From JAHIYU01 sp964476155 (GTDB lineage: Bacteria; Krumholzibacteriota; Krumholzibacteriia; LZORAL124-64-63): 64,000 nucleotides of DNA. The DNA lies in assembly GCA_964476155.1 (NCBI GenBank), contig CAYYYS010000007.1, forward strand, positions 35,592 through 99,591, written 5' to 3'. Of this stretch, positions 16,925 through 28,000 are shown in pieces. Every line of letters starts with the position of its first letter. Position 1 is the first letter of the stretch. Under the pieces are notes generated by a model, which did no database searches, was not told the DNA's origin, and saw only the letters and a list, made by a program, of their open reading frames with translations. Both the position numbers and the translations under genes were made by a program.

Positions 16925-17101
16925 TCGGTCAAAAAACGCTTTCCCTCCCTGTGCTTCCGGGCTACATTGAGGCAGCTTTCGGGCCGGGACCGTTACTTGC
17001 ATGACAGGTCCCGAATCGAAACGAACGGAATCTGGGGCGGCCTACCCGGCGCGGAGGAGCCGCGTGTGGTATATGCCGCTATGGCAAAGGAGTGACTGGA
17101 T

Positions 17102-17746
17102 ATGCTCGTTTTGAAGCGAATTGTTCTGCTGACCGTGCTGGCCCTGGCCATCGCCACCTGGGGATGCGCACCGTGTAACGATTACAAGGAGCTTCTCGCC
17201 GCTCGTGATGTGTCGATCGTGGAACTTCAGGCCCAGATCGCTGAGCGTGAAGCGGCGATCGCTGAAGGACACCAACTTGCCGGCGAACTGCGCGAGCAGA
17301 TCTCCCAGGTGGAGGCCGAGAAGGCCGTGCTCGTGGAGCAACTGGGCGAGATCGTCACGGTCACCATTCCCGACGAGGTCATGTTCGCCTCGGGACAGAC
17401 CATGATCCTCGAGACCATGGTGCCTATCCTCGAAGCCTTGCGTGACGCCATCGTCGAGTATCCCGAGTGGGACATCCACGTGGAAGGATACACGGATGAC
17501 CAGAAGATCTGGGAGGACTTCCACGAAGTCTGGCCCACCAACTGGGAGCTCGGCGCCGCCCGAGCCGCCGCCGTCACGCGCTATATGACCAACTGGCTGG
17601 ACATGGACGCCACCCGCTTTGCCGTGGTGAGCTACGGTCCGTTCCATCCGGTCGGTGACAACGAGACGGTCGAGGGCCGCGAGCAGAACCGCTTCGTGCG
17701 GATCGTGCTGCACAAGCCCGAACGTCTGTGGGCGCGTAACCAGTAA
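17102..17746 (+). CDS. OmpA-family putative lipoprotein with coiled coil
   Basis: A 214-residue exported protein. A hydrophobic leader ends in a lipobox-like TWGC with Cys22. A coiled coil of about 60 residues (DVSIVELQAQIAEREAAIAE onward) follows. A C-terminal OmpA-like domain has VEGYTDDQKIWED, WELGAARAAAVTRYM and GREQNRFVRIVL. OmpA domains bind peptidoglycan, so this probably tethers the outer membrane to the wall, as Pal-type proteins do. The Trp in the lipobox is unusual. AAGGAG lies 8 nt before the ATG. It ends in a strong convergent terminator. Confidence 0.85.
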   Translation: MLVLKRIVLLTVLALAIATWGCAPCNDYKELLAARDVSIVELQAQIAEREAAIAEGHQLAGELREQISQVEAEKAVLVEQLGEIVTVTIPDEVMFASGQTMILETMVPILEALRDAIVEYPEWDIHVEGYTDDQKIWEDFHEVWPTNWELGAARAAAVTRYMTNWLDMDATRFAVVSYGPFHPVGDNETVEGREQNRFVRIVLHKPERLWARNQ

Positions 17747-17763
17747 CGCCCATTAGCCGCATA

Positions 17764-17799
17764 CGAAACGGGCCGCTCCAATCGGAGCGGCCCGTTTCG
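17764..17799. terminator. Bidirectional intrinsic terminator
   Basis: A perfect 16-bp stem with an AATC loop, flanked by A-rich and T-rich ends (GAAACGGG / CCCGTTTC). It lies between two convergent genes and can serve both strands. Confidence 0.85.
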
Positions 17800-17816
17800 C
17801 TTGTCCTGATGTCGGT

Positions 17817-18986
17817 CTACCTCGCGAACGCCTCTTGCGTCAGGCTTTGCATGGCCACGAGAACCCGGTCGATGTCCGATTCCTGATTCATTGGCCCGAT
17901 GCTGAAGCGCACCGTACCCAGCGGCGCTGTGCCGATGCCCTCGTGGCACAGCGGGGCGCACTGGAGGCCCGTGCGGGTGATGATGTCGTAGTCGATGTCC
18001 AGGCGCATGCCGATTTCCTCGGGATTCATGCCCGCGAGGGTGACGCTGATCACCGAGGTGTGGCGCTCGTCGGCCGGGGCGCCGTGCATCGTCAGGCCGG
18101 GCATCTCAGCGAGGCCGGCGCACAGCTTGTGCGAGAGTTCGATCTCGTGAGCCACGATCTTGTCCATGCCCTGATCTTGGATCCAATGGAGTCCGGCGCG
18201 CAGGCCGGCGATACCCAGGGTGTTGAGGGTGCCCGCCTCGAGACGGTACGGGTACTGTTCGAGATGGGTGAGCTGGGCCGACTTCACACCGGTGCCGCCC
18301 CATTTGTAACTGACGGGTTCCACGTCGGGGCCGACAACGACGCCGCCGATGCCGACGGGGCCGAGCAGGGACTTGTGGCCCGTGAAGGCCACCATGTCGA
18401 TGTTCATGTCCGTCATGTCGATGGGGACGCAACCGGCGGTCTGGGCGGCGTCCACGGCGAAGAGCACGCCTCGCTCGTGGCAGATTGCGCCAATGGCGGC
18501 GATGTCCTGCACCGTGCCGATCACGTTGGAGCCATGGTTGACGATGACCAGACGGGTCTCGGGCCTGATGCGCGCGGCGATTTCGTCGGGATCGACAAAG
18601 CCGTCACCATCGAATGGCGTGAGATCGAAGCTGATGATGTCCCGGTTCGCCAGTTCGTGAAGGGGGCGCAGCACGGAGTTGTGCTCGATCCGGGTCGAAA
18701 TCACGTGATCGCCGGGCTGGACGACGCCCTGGATGATCGTGTTGAGACTGTCGGTGGCGTTCGACGTGAAGATCAGCCGATTGTAGTCGGGCGAGGGGTT
18801 GCCGAAGAAGGCGTTGAGGTCCTTACGCGTCTCGTCCAGAATCGACCCGGCCTCGACCGCGGCATCCGCACCGGATCGACCCGGATTGACGCCGTGTCGG
18901 CGGTAAAAATCGTCCATGGCCACATAGACGCATTCGGGCTTGGGGAATGACGTCGCACCATTGTCGAGATATGCCATCTCAGCCAC
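17817..18986 (-). CDS. Class V aminotransferase, cysteine desulfurase-like
   Basis: PLP enzyme of 389 residues. GTG at 18986 is chosen because GGAGG ends 6 nt upstream; the ATG nine bases later is too far from it. Motifs: MAYLDNGATSFPKPECVY, FTSNATDSLNTIIQG, RIEHNSVLRPL, VNHGSNVIGTVQDI, FAVDAAQTAG and the PLP lysine in FTGHKSLLGPVGIGG (Lys205). The candidate sulfur-accepting Cys lies in TGLQCAPLCHEG. The pattern fits the desulfurase subfamily that is not clearly SufS or IscS; no suf or isc genes are adjacent. It probably supplies sulfur or selenium, but the exact role is unknown. Confidence 0.88.
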   Translation of the reverse strand: MAEMAYLDNGATSFPKPECVYVAMDDFYRRHGVNPGRSGADAAVEAGSILDETRKDLNAFFGNPSPDYNRLIFTSNATDSLNTIIQGVVQPGDHVISTRIEHNSVLRPLHELANRDIISFDLTPFDGDGFVDPDEIAARIRPETRLVIVNHGSNVIGTVQDIAAIGAICHERGVLFAVDAAQTAGCVPIDMTDMNIDMVAFTGHKSLLGPVGIGGVVVGPDVEPVSYKWGGTGVKSAQLTHLEQYPYRLEAGTLNTLGIAGLRAGLHWIQDQGMDKIVAHEIELSHKLCAGLAEMPGLTMHGAPADERHTSVISVTLAGMNPEEIGMRLDIDYDIITRTGLQCAPLCHEGIGTAPLGTVRFSIGPMNQESDIDRVLVAMQSLTQEAFAR

Positions 18987-19081
18987 AATCCGCCTCCAAA
19001 AAGCTCTTGTTTTTACAACCGTTCGGGGACGACATCTAACATGGTATGTGGATCCCGTCCGGGCAAGCTGGAGAGCGGGCA

Positions 19082-19110
19082 TTGCCCATCGGGACCGAAC
19101 GTGTTATCCA
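19082..19110 (+). promoter_or_regulatory. Candidate promoter of the cyclophilin-uvrA unit
   Basis: TTGCCC at 19082-19087 and TATCCA at 19105-19110 with 17 nt between. The predicted start falls at about 19117, inside the hairpin that follows. Confidence 0.5.
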
Positions 19111-19144
19111 TGGGGGTCGGCGATGAACGGGTCGCCGACCCCCA
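19111..19144 (+). promoter_or_regulatory. 5' leader hairpin upstream of the cyclophilin gene
   Basis: A perfect 13-bp, GC-rich stem (TGGGGGTCGGCGA with TCGCCGACCCCCA) and an 8-nt loop end 22 nt before the start codon. There is no T-run. It may stabilise the 5' end of the mRNA or affect initiation. Confidence 0.55.
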
Positions 19145-19166
19145 ATTACGCGAAAGGAAACCAGAG

Positions 19167-19877
19167 ATGCCCAGGATCTTGATTGTATTGACAGCGCTGC
19201 TAACCCTCACGGCCGGGATCGCCGGCGCCGACGATACCTATGTGCGCTTGACCACGGACGAAGGCGAGATTCTTCTGGCGATGAAGTCGGACCTGGCGCC
19301 CAACCACGTTGCCAACTTCGTTCATCTCTGTGCGACGGGGTTCTACGACCGGACGTCATTCCACCGCGTGATTCCCGGATTCATGATTCAGGGCGGCGAT
19401 CCCAACTCCAAGGACGAGGATCGCAGCAATGACGGCATGGGTGGTCCGACCTGGGCGGACGTGCTGACGGCCGAGGAAGCGGCGAAGATCGCCGAGGTCA
19501 GCGATCTTCTTGCGCGCAAGGGCTACGCTGGTTTCAGTGATCAGGCCCAGATCCGCGCCGAGTTCAACAGCGGCCATCACACGCGCGGCACCTTGTCCAT
19601 GGCGCGGTCCCAGAGCCCGGATTCCGGCGGTAGCCAGTTCTTTATCTGCGTGGCGGACACGCCGCACCTCAATGGAAAATATACCGTGTTCGGACAGGTC
19701 GTCCTGGGTCTGGACGTGGTCGACGTCATCGTGGCGGCCGATCGTGACCGCGGCGACAACCCGTTACAGGCCATCCGCATCCTGAAGGCCGACGTGATCG
19801 AGGGTGTCGAGGGCCTGAGCGACGAAGAGCGCGTGGCGCTCGAAGACGCCACCGCCGTTCCGACCTCGCTGGAGTAG
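19167..19877 (+). CDS. Exported cyclophilin-type peptidyl-prolyl cis-trans isomerase
   Basis: Proline isomerase likely acting in the periplasm. ATG at 19167 follows AAAGGAAA and opens a signal peptide (LIVLTALLTLTAGIAGADD). The cyclophilin core reads APNHVANFVHLCATGFYD, SFHRVIPGFMIQGGDPN, GTLSMARSQSPDSGGSQFFI and HLNGKYTVFGQVV. The catalytic Arg in FHRV and the SQFFI motif are present. About 45 residues between GGPTWADVL and RAEFNSGHH are longer than in minimal cyclophilins. It lies 8 nt ahead of uvrA, so the two are probably co-transcribed. Confidence 0.92.
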   Translation: MPRILIVLTALLTLTAGIAGADDTYVRLTTDEGEILLAMKSDLAPNHVANFVHLCATGFYDRTSFHRVIPGFMIQGGDPNSKDEDRSNDGMGGPTWADVLTAEEAAKIAEVSDLLARKGYAGFSDQAQIRAEFNSGHHTRGTLSMARSQSPDSGGSQFFICVADTPHLNGKYTVFGQVVLGLDVVDVIVAADRDRGDNPLQAIRILKADVIEGVEGLSDEERVALEDATAVPTSLE

Positions 19878-19885
19878 ACACGATC

Positions 19886-22753
<2,868 letters not shown>

Positions 22754-22828
22754 ATTTGGCAACGCCGAACAGCTCCATATCACCCGACCGCCCGGCGATG
22801 GCCGGTCATCCCCGACGAGGAGCCGGAA

Positions 22829-24013
22829 TTGAGCCAAACCGAGTCCCAAGCCCTGAGGCGAACACCTCTGACCGACTGGCATCGCGACAACGGTGGCCGC
22901 ATGGTCCCGTTTGCGGGTTTCGAGATGCCCGTGCAGTACGAGGGCCTGCAGGTCGAGCATGCCGCCGTGCGTGACGGTGTCGGCCTTTTCGACATCACGC
23001 ACATGGGTGAGATCTACGTTCGCGGCGACGGCGCCGAAGCCTGGCTGGATGGACTGACCACCAATCGGGTCATCGGCCTGGCGATCGGCAAGGTACTCTA
23101 CACCGCCATGTGCGCGACCGATGGCGGCGTCCTGGACGACATGCTCATCTACCATCTGGCCGACGCCGATTGGCTGGTGGTGTGCAATGCCGCCAACCAC
23201 GAGAAGATCGCCGGTTGGCTTGCCGAACGCGTTGCCGACGCGCCGGATGTCGCGCTGGACGATGCCAGCGACCGCACCGCCATGATCGCCGTACAGGGCC
23301 CCGCCGCTCTCGAACTCATGCACAGACTCGCGGCGTTGGCCGGTACTCTCGATACTCTTGACACGCTGGAATTCTATACGGCCTATGTTCTCGAGCGACC
23401 GACCGGAGACTGGATCGTTTCGCGCACCGGCTACACGGGCGAGCGCGGCTACGAACTCTATATCCCCTGGGATGATGCGCTTCCCCTCTGGGAAGAGTTG
23501 CTCGCCGCCGGTGGCGATCTGAATGTGAAGCCCATCGGCCTGGCGGCTCGTGATACCCTGCGTTTCGAAATGGGATACTGTCTATACGGTCACGAGCTCA
23601 GCGCCGACTGGACGCCGCTGGAAGCCGGCATCGGCTGGGCGATCCGCATGAAGAAGCGCGACTTCGTCGGCGCCGACGCCTTGCGAAGCCAAAAGGCCGA
23701 CGGCGTCCCGCGACGTATCGCCGGCCTGGAAATCCGAGCGCTGTCGCTGGACGGCAAACCGCGCCCCGCGCCCATTGCCCGGCAGGAGACGCCCGTCTTC
23801 GCGGGCGATCGCCAGGTGGGGCTGGTAACCAGCGGCACCAAGAGTCCGACCCTGAACAAGTCCCTCGCCCTGGCCCTGTTGGCTGTCGACCGGGGCGAAG
23901 GCGAACTCGCAGTGGAGATCCGCGGCAAACGCTATCCGGCCGTCGCGGCCTCCGTTCCATTCCTGGCGCCGCGGGTCAAGGGCGACCCTCGCGCCGAACG
24001 AGACCTGACCTGA
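22829..24013 (+). CDS. gcvT: Glycine cleavage system T protein (aminomethyltransferase)
   Basis: Takes the aminomethyl group from lipoylated GcvH, gives CH2-tetrahydrofolate and releases ammonia. The TTG at 22829 has GAGGAG 6 nt upstream. The 394 residues include RMVPFAGFEMPVQYEG, VGLFDITHMGEIYVRG, SRTGYTGERGYELY, LAARDTLRFEMGYCLYGHEL and LVTSGTKSPTLNKSLALAL, all typical of the family. First gene of a five-gene operon with GcvH 18 nt downstream. Confidence 0.95.
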   Translation: MSQTESQALRRTPLTDWHRDNGGRMVPFAGFEMPVQYEGLQVEHAAVRDGVGLFDITHMGEIYVRGDGAEAWLDGLTTNRVIGLAIGKVLYTAMCATDGGVLDDMLIYHLADADWLVVCNAANHEKIAGWLAERVADAPDVALDDASDRTAMIAVQGPAALELMHRLAALAGTLDTLDTLEFYTAYVLERPTGDWIVSRTGYTGERGYELYIPWDDALPLWEELLAAGGDLNVKPIGLAARDTLRFEMGYCLYGHELSADWTPLEAGIGWAIRMKKRDFVGADALRSQKADGVPRRIAGLEIRALSLDGKPRPAPIARQETPVFAGDRQVGLVTSGTKSPTLNKSLALALLAVDRGEGELAVEIRGKRYPAVAASVPFLAPRVKGDPRAERDLT

Positions 24014-24031
24014 TCCCGAGGAGGCACGTTC

Positions 24032-24409
24032 ATGTCGAGTGACGATCGTATCTACACGAAGGAACACGAGTGGGTGATGGTCGAGGGGAACACCGCCACC
24101 ATCGGCGTCTCCGAGTACGCCGCTGCCGAACTGGGCGATGTCGTATTCCTGGAACTGCCCGAGCCCGGTGCCCAGATGGGCCAGGGAGATGTCGTCGGCA
24201 CCATCGAGACGGTGAAATCGGTGGAGGATCTCTATGCGCCCCTGACCGGCGAGGTTGTCGAGATCAACGAGGCCATCCTCGATGAGCCCGAACTCGTGAA
24301 CAACTCGCCCATGGACGACGGCTGGCTCTTCAGGATGCAGATGGCCGATTCGTCCGAGATCGACCAGTTGCTCTCGGCCGCCGACTACGACGCCTTGGTC
24401 GGAGGCTGA
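24032..24409 (+). CDS. gcvH: Glycine cleavage system H protein
   Basis: Lipoyl carrier that shuttles the aminomethyl arm between P, T and L proteins. In 125 residues the lipoyl domain carries the modified lysine Lys62 in GTIETVKSVEDLYAP. It starts with YTKEHEWV and ends in the normal GWLFRMQ region. SD GAGG precedes the ATG. It is the likely substrate of the octanoyltransferase encoded at the end of this operon. Confidence 0.96.
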   Translation: MSSDDRIYTKEHEWVMVEGNTATIGVSEYAAAELGDVVFLELPEPGAQMGQGDVVGTIETVKSVEDLYAPLTGEVVEINEAILDEPELVNNSPMDDGWLFRMQMADSSEIDQLLSAADYDALVGG

Positions 24410-24416
24410 GACGCTC

Positions 24417-25778
24417 ATGCCCTACACCCCGCACACGGATGAAGACATCCGCGAGATGCTCGATACGCTTGGACTGCAGGATGTCGACGATCTTTTCGCG
24501 TCGATTCCCGCCGAGGTGCGCCGCGACGCCGGCCTGGACCTGCCCGACTCCCTGGCGGAGGAGGAGGTCTGGCGAGTGATGAGTACCCTGGCGGGCATGA
24601 ACACGGGACAGGACGAACTGGTCTCGTTCATGGGCGGCGGTGTCTACGACACCTACATCCCCGCGGCCGTGGACGCCCTGAGCGGGCGCAGCGAATTCCT
24701 CACCGCCTACACGCCCTATCAGGCGGAGGTGTCCCAGGGCACGCTGCAGGTCATCTACGAATGGCAGACCTTCGTCACCAGGATGACCGGCCTGCCCGTG
24801 GCCAACGCCAGCATGTACGACGGGGCCTCGGCCCTGGTCGAGGCGATCCTCATGGCCGTGTCCAAGACCCGACGCAAGCGTGTCGTGTTGCCGGAAACCC
24901 TCAACCCGCGGTATCGCCGCGTGGTCGAGACCCATTTGCTGGGCGAGGGCATCGAGATCGTCACTGCGCCGCGGGATGCGAGCGGTGCCACAGACACGGC
25001 GGCCCTGGCCGGCCTGGTCGACGAGACCATCGGTGCGGTCGTGGTGCAGACACCCAACTACCTGGGCCGACTCGAGCCGACCGACGCGCTGTCCGCGTCG
25101 TTGGGCGAGAGTGGTGCCCTGCTGATCGCGGTGGTCAATCCCGTTTCCCTGTCGCTGGTCAAACCGCCGGCCGCCTACGGCGCGTCCATCGCGGTGGGCG
25201 AGGCCCAACCTTTCGGCATCCCCTGCGGCTGGGGCGGTCCCTTGCTGGGCTTCCTGTCCTGCGCCGATGCCCTGAAGCGCACGATCCCCGGTCGGGTGGT
25301 CGGGCGTACCGTCGACAGCAAGGGGCGCAACGGCTATGTGCTGACCCTGCAGACGCGCGAGCAGCATATCCGGCGCGAGCGGGCCACATCCAATATCTGC
25401 AGCAACCAGGGTCTGAACATGACGCGCGCCACGATCACGCTTGCCCTGCTCGGGCGCGCGGGATACCTGGCTCTGGGTGAGGCGAACCGCGTGCGCGGCG
25501 AGGCCCTGCGGACGGTGCTCGGCCGCATCGACGGCGTGAGTTTCCCCTGTGACGGTCCCTTCTTCAACGAACTGGTCGTGCGGCTGCCCGGATCCGCCCG
25601 CGCCTTCGGTGACTTTGCCCGCGATCGGGGCGTGCTGGCCGGCATACCGCTGGACGGATTCGCGGCGTGTGGCGAGGGCGACCTGCTGGTTGCGGTGACC
25701 GAACGACGAACGGCCGACGAGATCGAGACCTACGGCAACCTGGTTCGCGACTTCCTGGAGGCGCAGGCCGATGACTGA
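24417..25778 (+). CDS. gcvPA: Glycine dehydrogenase (decarboxylating) subunit 1
   Basis: N-terminal half of the split P protein, which decarboxylates glycine with PLP and passes the aminomethyl group to GcvH. The 453 residues contain YTPHTDEDIREML, FMGGGVYDTYIPAAVD, AYTPYQAEVSQGTLQVI, MYDGASALVEAILMA and CGWGGPLLGFLSC, typical of GcvPA. The stop overlaps the start of gcvPB by 8 nt, so the partners are translationally coupled and should form the alpha2beta2 enzyme. Confidence 0.95.
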   Translation: MPYTPHTDEDIREMLDTLGLQDVDDLFASIPAEVRRDAGLDLPDSLAEEEVWRVMSTLAGMNTGQDELVSFMGGGVYDTYIPAAVDALSGRSEFLTAYTPYQAEVSQGTLQVIYEWQTFVTRMTGLPVANASMYDGASALVEAILMAVSKTRRKRVVLPETLNPRYRRVVETHLLGEGIEIVTAPRDASGATDTAALAGLVDETIGAVVVQTPNYLGRLEPTDALSASLGESGALLIAVVNPVSLSLVKPPAAYGASIAVGEAQPFGIPCGWGGPLLGFLSCADALKRTIPGRVVGRTVDSKGRNGYVLTLQTREQHIRRERATSNICSNQGLNMTRATITLALLGRAGYLALGEANRVRGEALRTVLGRIDGVSFPCDGPFFNELVVRLPGSARAFGDFARDRGVLAGIPLDGFAACGEGDLLVAVTERRTADEIETYGNLVRDFLEAQADD

Positions 25779-27276
25779 CGTCAACAAGTGCAACGAGTGT
25801 GGACGCTGGGGCGCCACCCTGCAGGACAACCTCTTCAACAAGGGGCGGTCGGGACGCCGTGGCGTCATGCCGCCGGTCTGGCGCGGCGACGACGTGGACG
25901 CGGATCTGCCTGCGGATCTGCAGCGCGACGAGACCTGCGATTTGCCGTCGGTGTCGGAGCAGGATGTCATGCGGCATTACACACAGCTCTCGGTCCTCAA
26001 CCATCATATCGAGCGCGGCCTGTATCCCCTGGGCAGCTGCACCATGAAGTACAACCCGCGGATCAACGAACGCGTGGCGGCCCTGCCCGGTTTCACGACC
26101 CTCCATCCGGAGCAGGACGAAGCCGACATCCAGGGGTTGCTCTGCGCTCTCAAGTTGCTCCAGGACGCCTTGTGCGAGATCACGGGCTTCGCCGCCTGCA
26201 GTCTGCAGCCCGCTGCCGGCGCCCACGGCGAATTCCTGGGCATGCTGGCCATCCGCGCTTTCCACCTGGCCAACGGCGACGCCGACCGCATGGACGTGCT
26301 CATACCCGACTCGGCCCACGGCACCAACCCGGCCTCGGTGGTGATGGCCGGCATGAAGCCCGTCACCATCGCATCGAAGTCGGACGGGCGTCTGGACCTG
26401 GGCGTCCTGCGCGAGGCCGTCGGGCCGACCACCGCGGGCATCATGATCACCAATCCCAATACTCTGGGGCTCTTCGAGACGGACATCATCGAAGTGGCGC
26501 GGGTCGTCCACGAGGCCGGCGGGCGACTGTACATGGACGGCGCCAACATGAACGCCATCATGGGCAAGGCCAAGCCGGCGCAAATGGGTTTCGACGTGGT
26601 CCATCTCAATCTGCACAAGACCTTCTCCACGCCCCACGGCGGCGGCGGTCCGGGCGCGGGCCCCATCTGCGTCACTGCGGAACTGGCGCCCTTTCTGCCC
26701 GGCCCGGAGATAGTCCAGACCAATGGCGTCTACGGGTTGCGTCACGACGAGACCGGCGCGCGTCCGAGTATCCACGCCTTCCACGGCAACATCGGCGTAT
26801 GTCTGCGGGCCCTGGCCTACATCCTGCGGCTCGGCGGCGATGGTTTGACCCGCGTCTCCGAACGGGCGGTGCTCAACGCCAACTATCTGCGCAAGCAATT
26901 GGCGGACGTGCTGCATGTGGAGCACGCCGAGGGGTGTCTGCACGAGTTTGTCGCCACCGGCAAGGACTGGAAGAAGCGCTTCGGTGTGCGCACCCTGGAC
27001 GTCGCCAAACGACTGCTCGACTACGGCGTGCACGCCCCCACGATCTACTTCCCGCTGATCGTGGAGGAGGCGTTGATGATCGAACCCACCGAAACCGAAT
27101 CGCGGGAGACCCTGGACGCCTTCGTAACCATCATGCGCGAAATCCGTCGCGAGGCCGAGGAGGAGCCCGAGCTCCTGCACGAGGCCCCGCTGGTTACACC
27201 CGTGTCCCGGCTGGACGAGGCCGGCGCGGCCCGCAAGCCCGACTTGCGCTGGCTCGGGCCCTGCAACTGCGAGTAG
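25771..27276 (+). CDS. gcvPB: Glycine dehydrogenase (decarboxylating) subunit 2
   Basis: Catalytic, PLP-binding half of the split P protein. PLP lysine Lys283 lies in NLHKTFSTPHGGGGPG. Other marks are LGSCTMKYNPRINE, LQPAAGAHGEFLGML, PDSAHGTNPASVVMAG and YMDGANMNAIMG. The N terminus has extra residues before the normal FNKGRSGRRG start, with a CNEC pair (Cys7, Cys10), and the C terminus ends in GPCNCE. Whether these four cysteines form a metal or disulfide site is unknown. Length (501) is near normal. Confidence 0.95.
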   Translation: MTDVNKCNECGRWGATLQDNLFNKGRSGRRGVMPPVWRGDDVDADLPADLQRDETCDLPSVSEQDVMRHYTQLSVLNHHIERGLYPLGSCTMKYNPRINERVAALPGFTTLHPEQDEADIQGLLCALKLLQDALCEITGFAACSLQPAAGAHGEFLGMLAIRAFHLANGDADRMDVLIPDSAHGTNPASVVMAGMKPVTIASKSDGRLDLGVLREAVGPTTAGIMITNPNTLGLFETDIIEVARVVHEAGGRLYMDGANMNAIMGKAKPAQMGFDVVHLNLHKTFSTPHGGGGPGAGPICVTAELAPFLPGPEIVQTNGVYGLRHDETGARPSIHAFHGNIGVCLRALAYILRLGGDGLTRVSERAVLNANYLRKQLADVLHVEHAEGCLHEFVATGKDWKKRFGVRTLDVAKRLLDYGVHAPTIYFPLIVEEALMIEPTETESRETLDAFVTIMREIRREAEEEPELLHEAPLVTPVSRLDEAGAARKPDLRWLGPCNCE

Positions 27277-27279
27277 ATC

Positions 27280-27999
27280 GTGCGTCTACGCGTCATTCGG
27301 GACGGGGACCGCAGCGGCGCCGGGAACATGGCGGCGGACACTCGTCTGCTCGAGGCGTGGCGCCCCGGCGATGATCCCGTGCTGCGCCTCTACCGCTGGT
27401 CGCCGCCGGCGGTCAGTTACGGCTACCACCAGCAGGAAACCGATTTCGATACCGCGGCCATCGCCGAGCTCGGCTACGGTCTGGTGCGCCGGCCCACCGG
27501 TGGACGTGCCATTCTGCACAGCGACGAACTCACATACGCGGTGATCGGTGGGTCGCGGGGGACCGTCTTTGGCGACACCCTGCACACGGCCTATACCTCG
27601 ATCAATGACGCGCTACTGCTTTTCCTGCGGAAGCTGGGCTTGTCGCCCGACGTTTCGGGAGGCGAGTCCCTGGCGCAGGCCCGGAGCGCGGTCTGCTTCC
27701 AGTCGGCCGGCCGCCACGAGATCACCGTCGCGGGCCGCAAGCTGGTGGGCTCGGCCCAGCGACGTCTGGCCGACGCTTTCCTGCAGCACGGCTCGATCCT
27801 CACCGGGGTGGGGCACGCGGATCTGCTGGCCTGTCTGCAGGGGGATCGTGGCGGGGCGCTGGCGCGGGCTCGTCTTCTGGAAGCCACAACGCATCTCGGC
27901 CAGTTACTTGAACGGACTCTCACCGAGTCGGACATGACGGCCCTGGAAGACGCCCTGATCGACGCCTTCACCGAAACCTACCGCTGCGAAATCATCTGA
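27280..27999 (+). CDS. lipM: LipM-type octanoyl-[GcvH] transferase
   Basis: Member of the lipoate ligase/octanoyltransferase fold. The 239 residues contain RRPTGGRAILHSDELTYAVI, conserved in LplA, LipM and LipL. The segment SAVCFQSAG with Cys139, followed by GRKLVGSAQRR and LQHGSIL, matches the catalytic-Cys arrangement of LipM from memory of the Bacillus enzyme. LplA ligases lack that Cys. LipM moves octanoate from ACP to GcvH, which fits its place three genes after gcvH. GTG start 3 nt after gcvPB. A lipoate ligase is the main alternative. Confidence 0.78.
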   Translation: MRLRVIRDGDRSGAGNMAADTRLLEAWRPGDDPVLRLYRWSPPAVSYGYHQQETDFDTAAIAELGYGLVRRPTGGRAILHSDELTYAVIGGSRGTVFGDTLHTAYTSINDALLLFLRKLGLSPDVSGGESLAQARSAVCFQSAGRHEITVAGRKLVGSAQRRLADAFLQHGSILTGVGHADLLACLQGDRGGALARARLLEATTHLGQLLERTLTESDMTALEDALIDAFTETYRCEII

Positions 28000-28000
28000 A

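Noticed and set aside
16925..17101. TTTCCC-17-TACATT near 16940 as a promoter of the OmpA-type gene
   Set aside because: The -35 box matches consensus at only about half its positions, so it is not listed as a feature. I see nothing else in this 177-nt gap.
25788..27374. Long plus-strand frame in another phase over gcvPB
   Set aside because: Arg/Pro/Gly-rich composition typical of an out-of-frame read; gcvPB in the other phase is complete.
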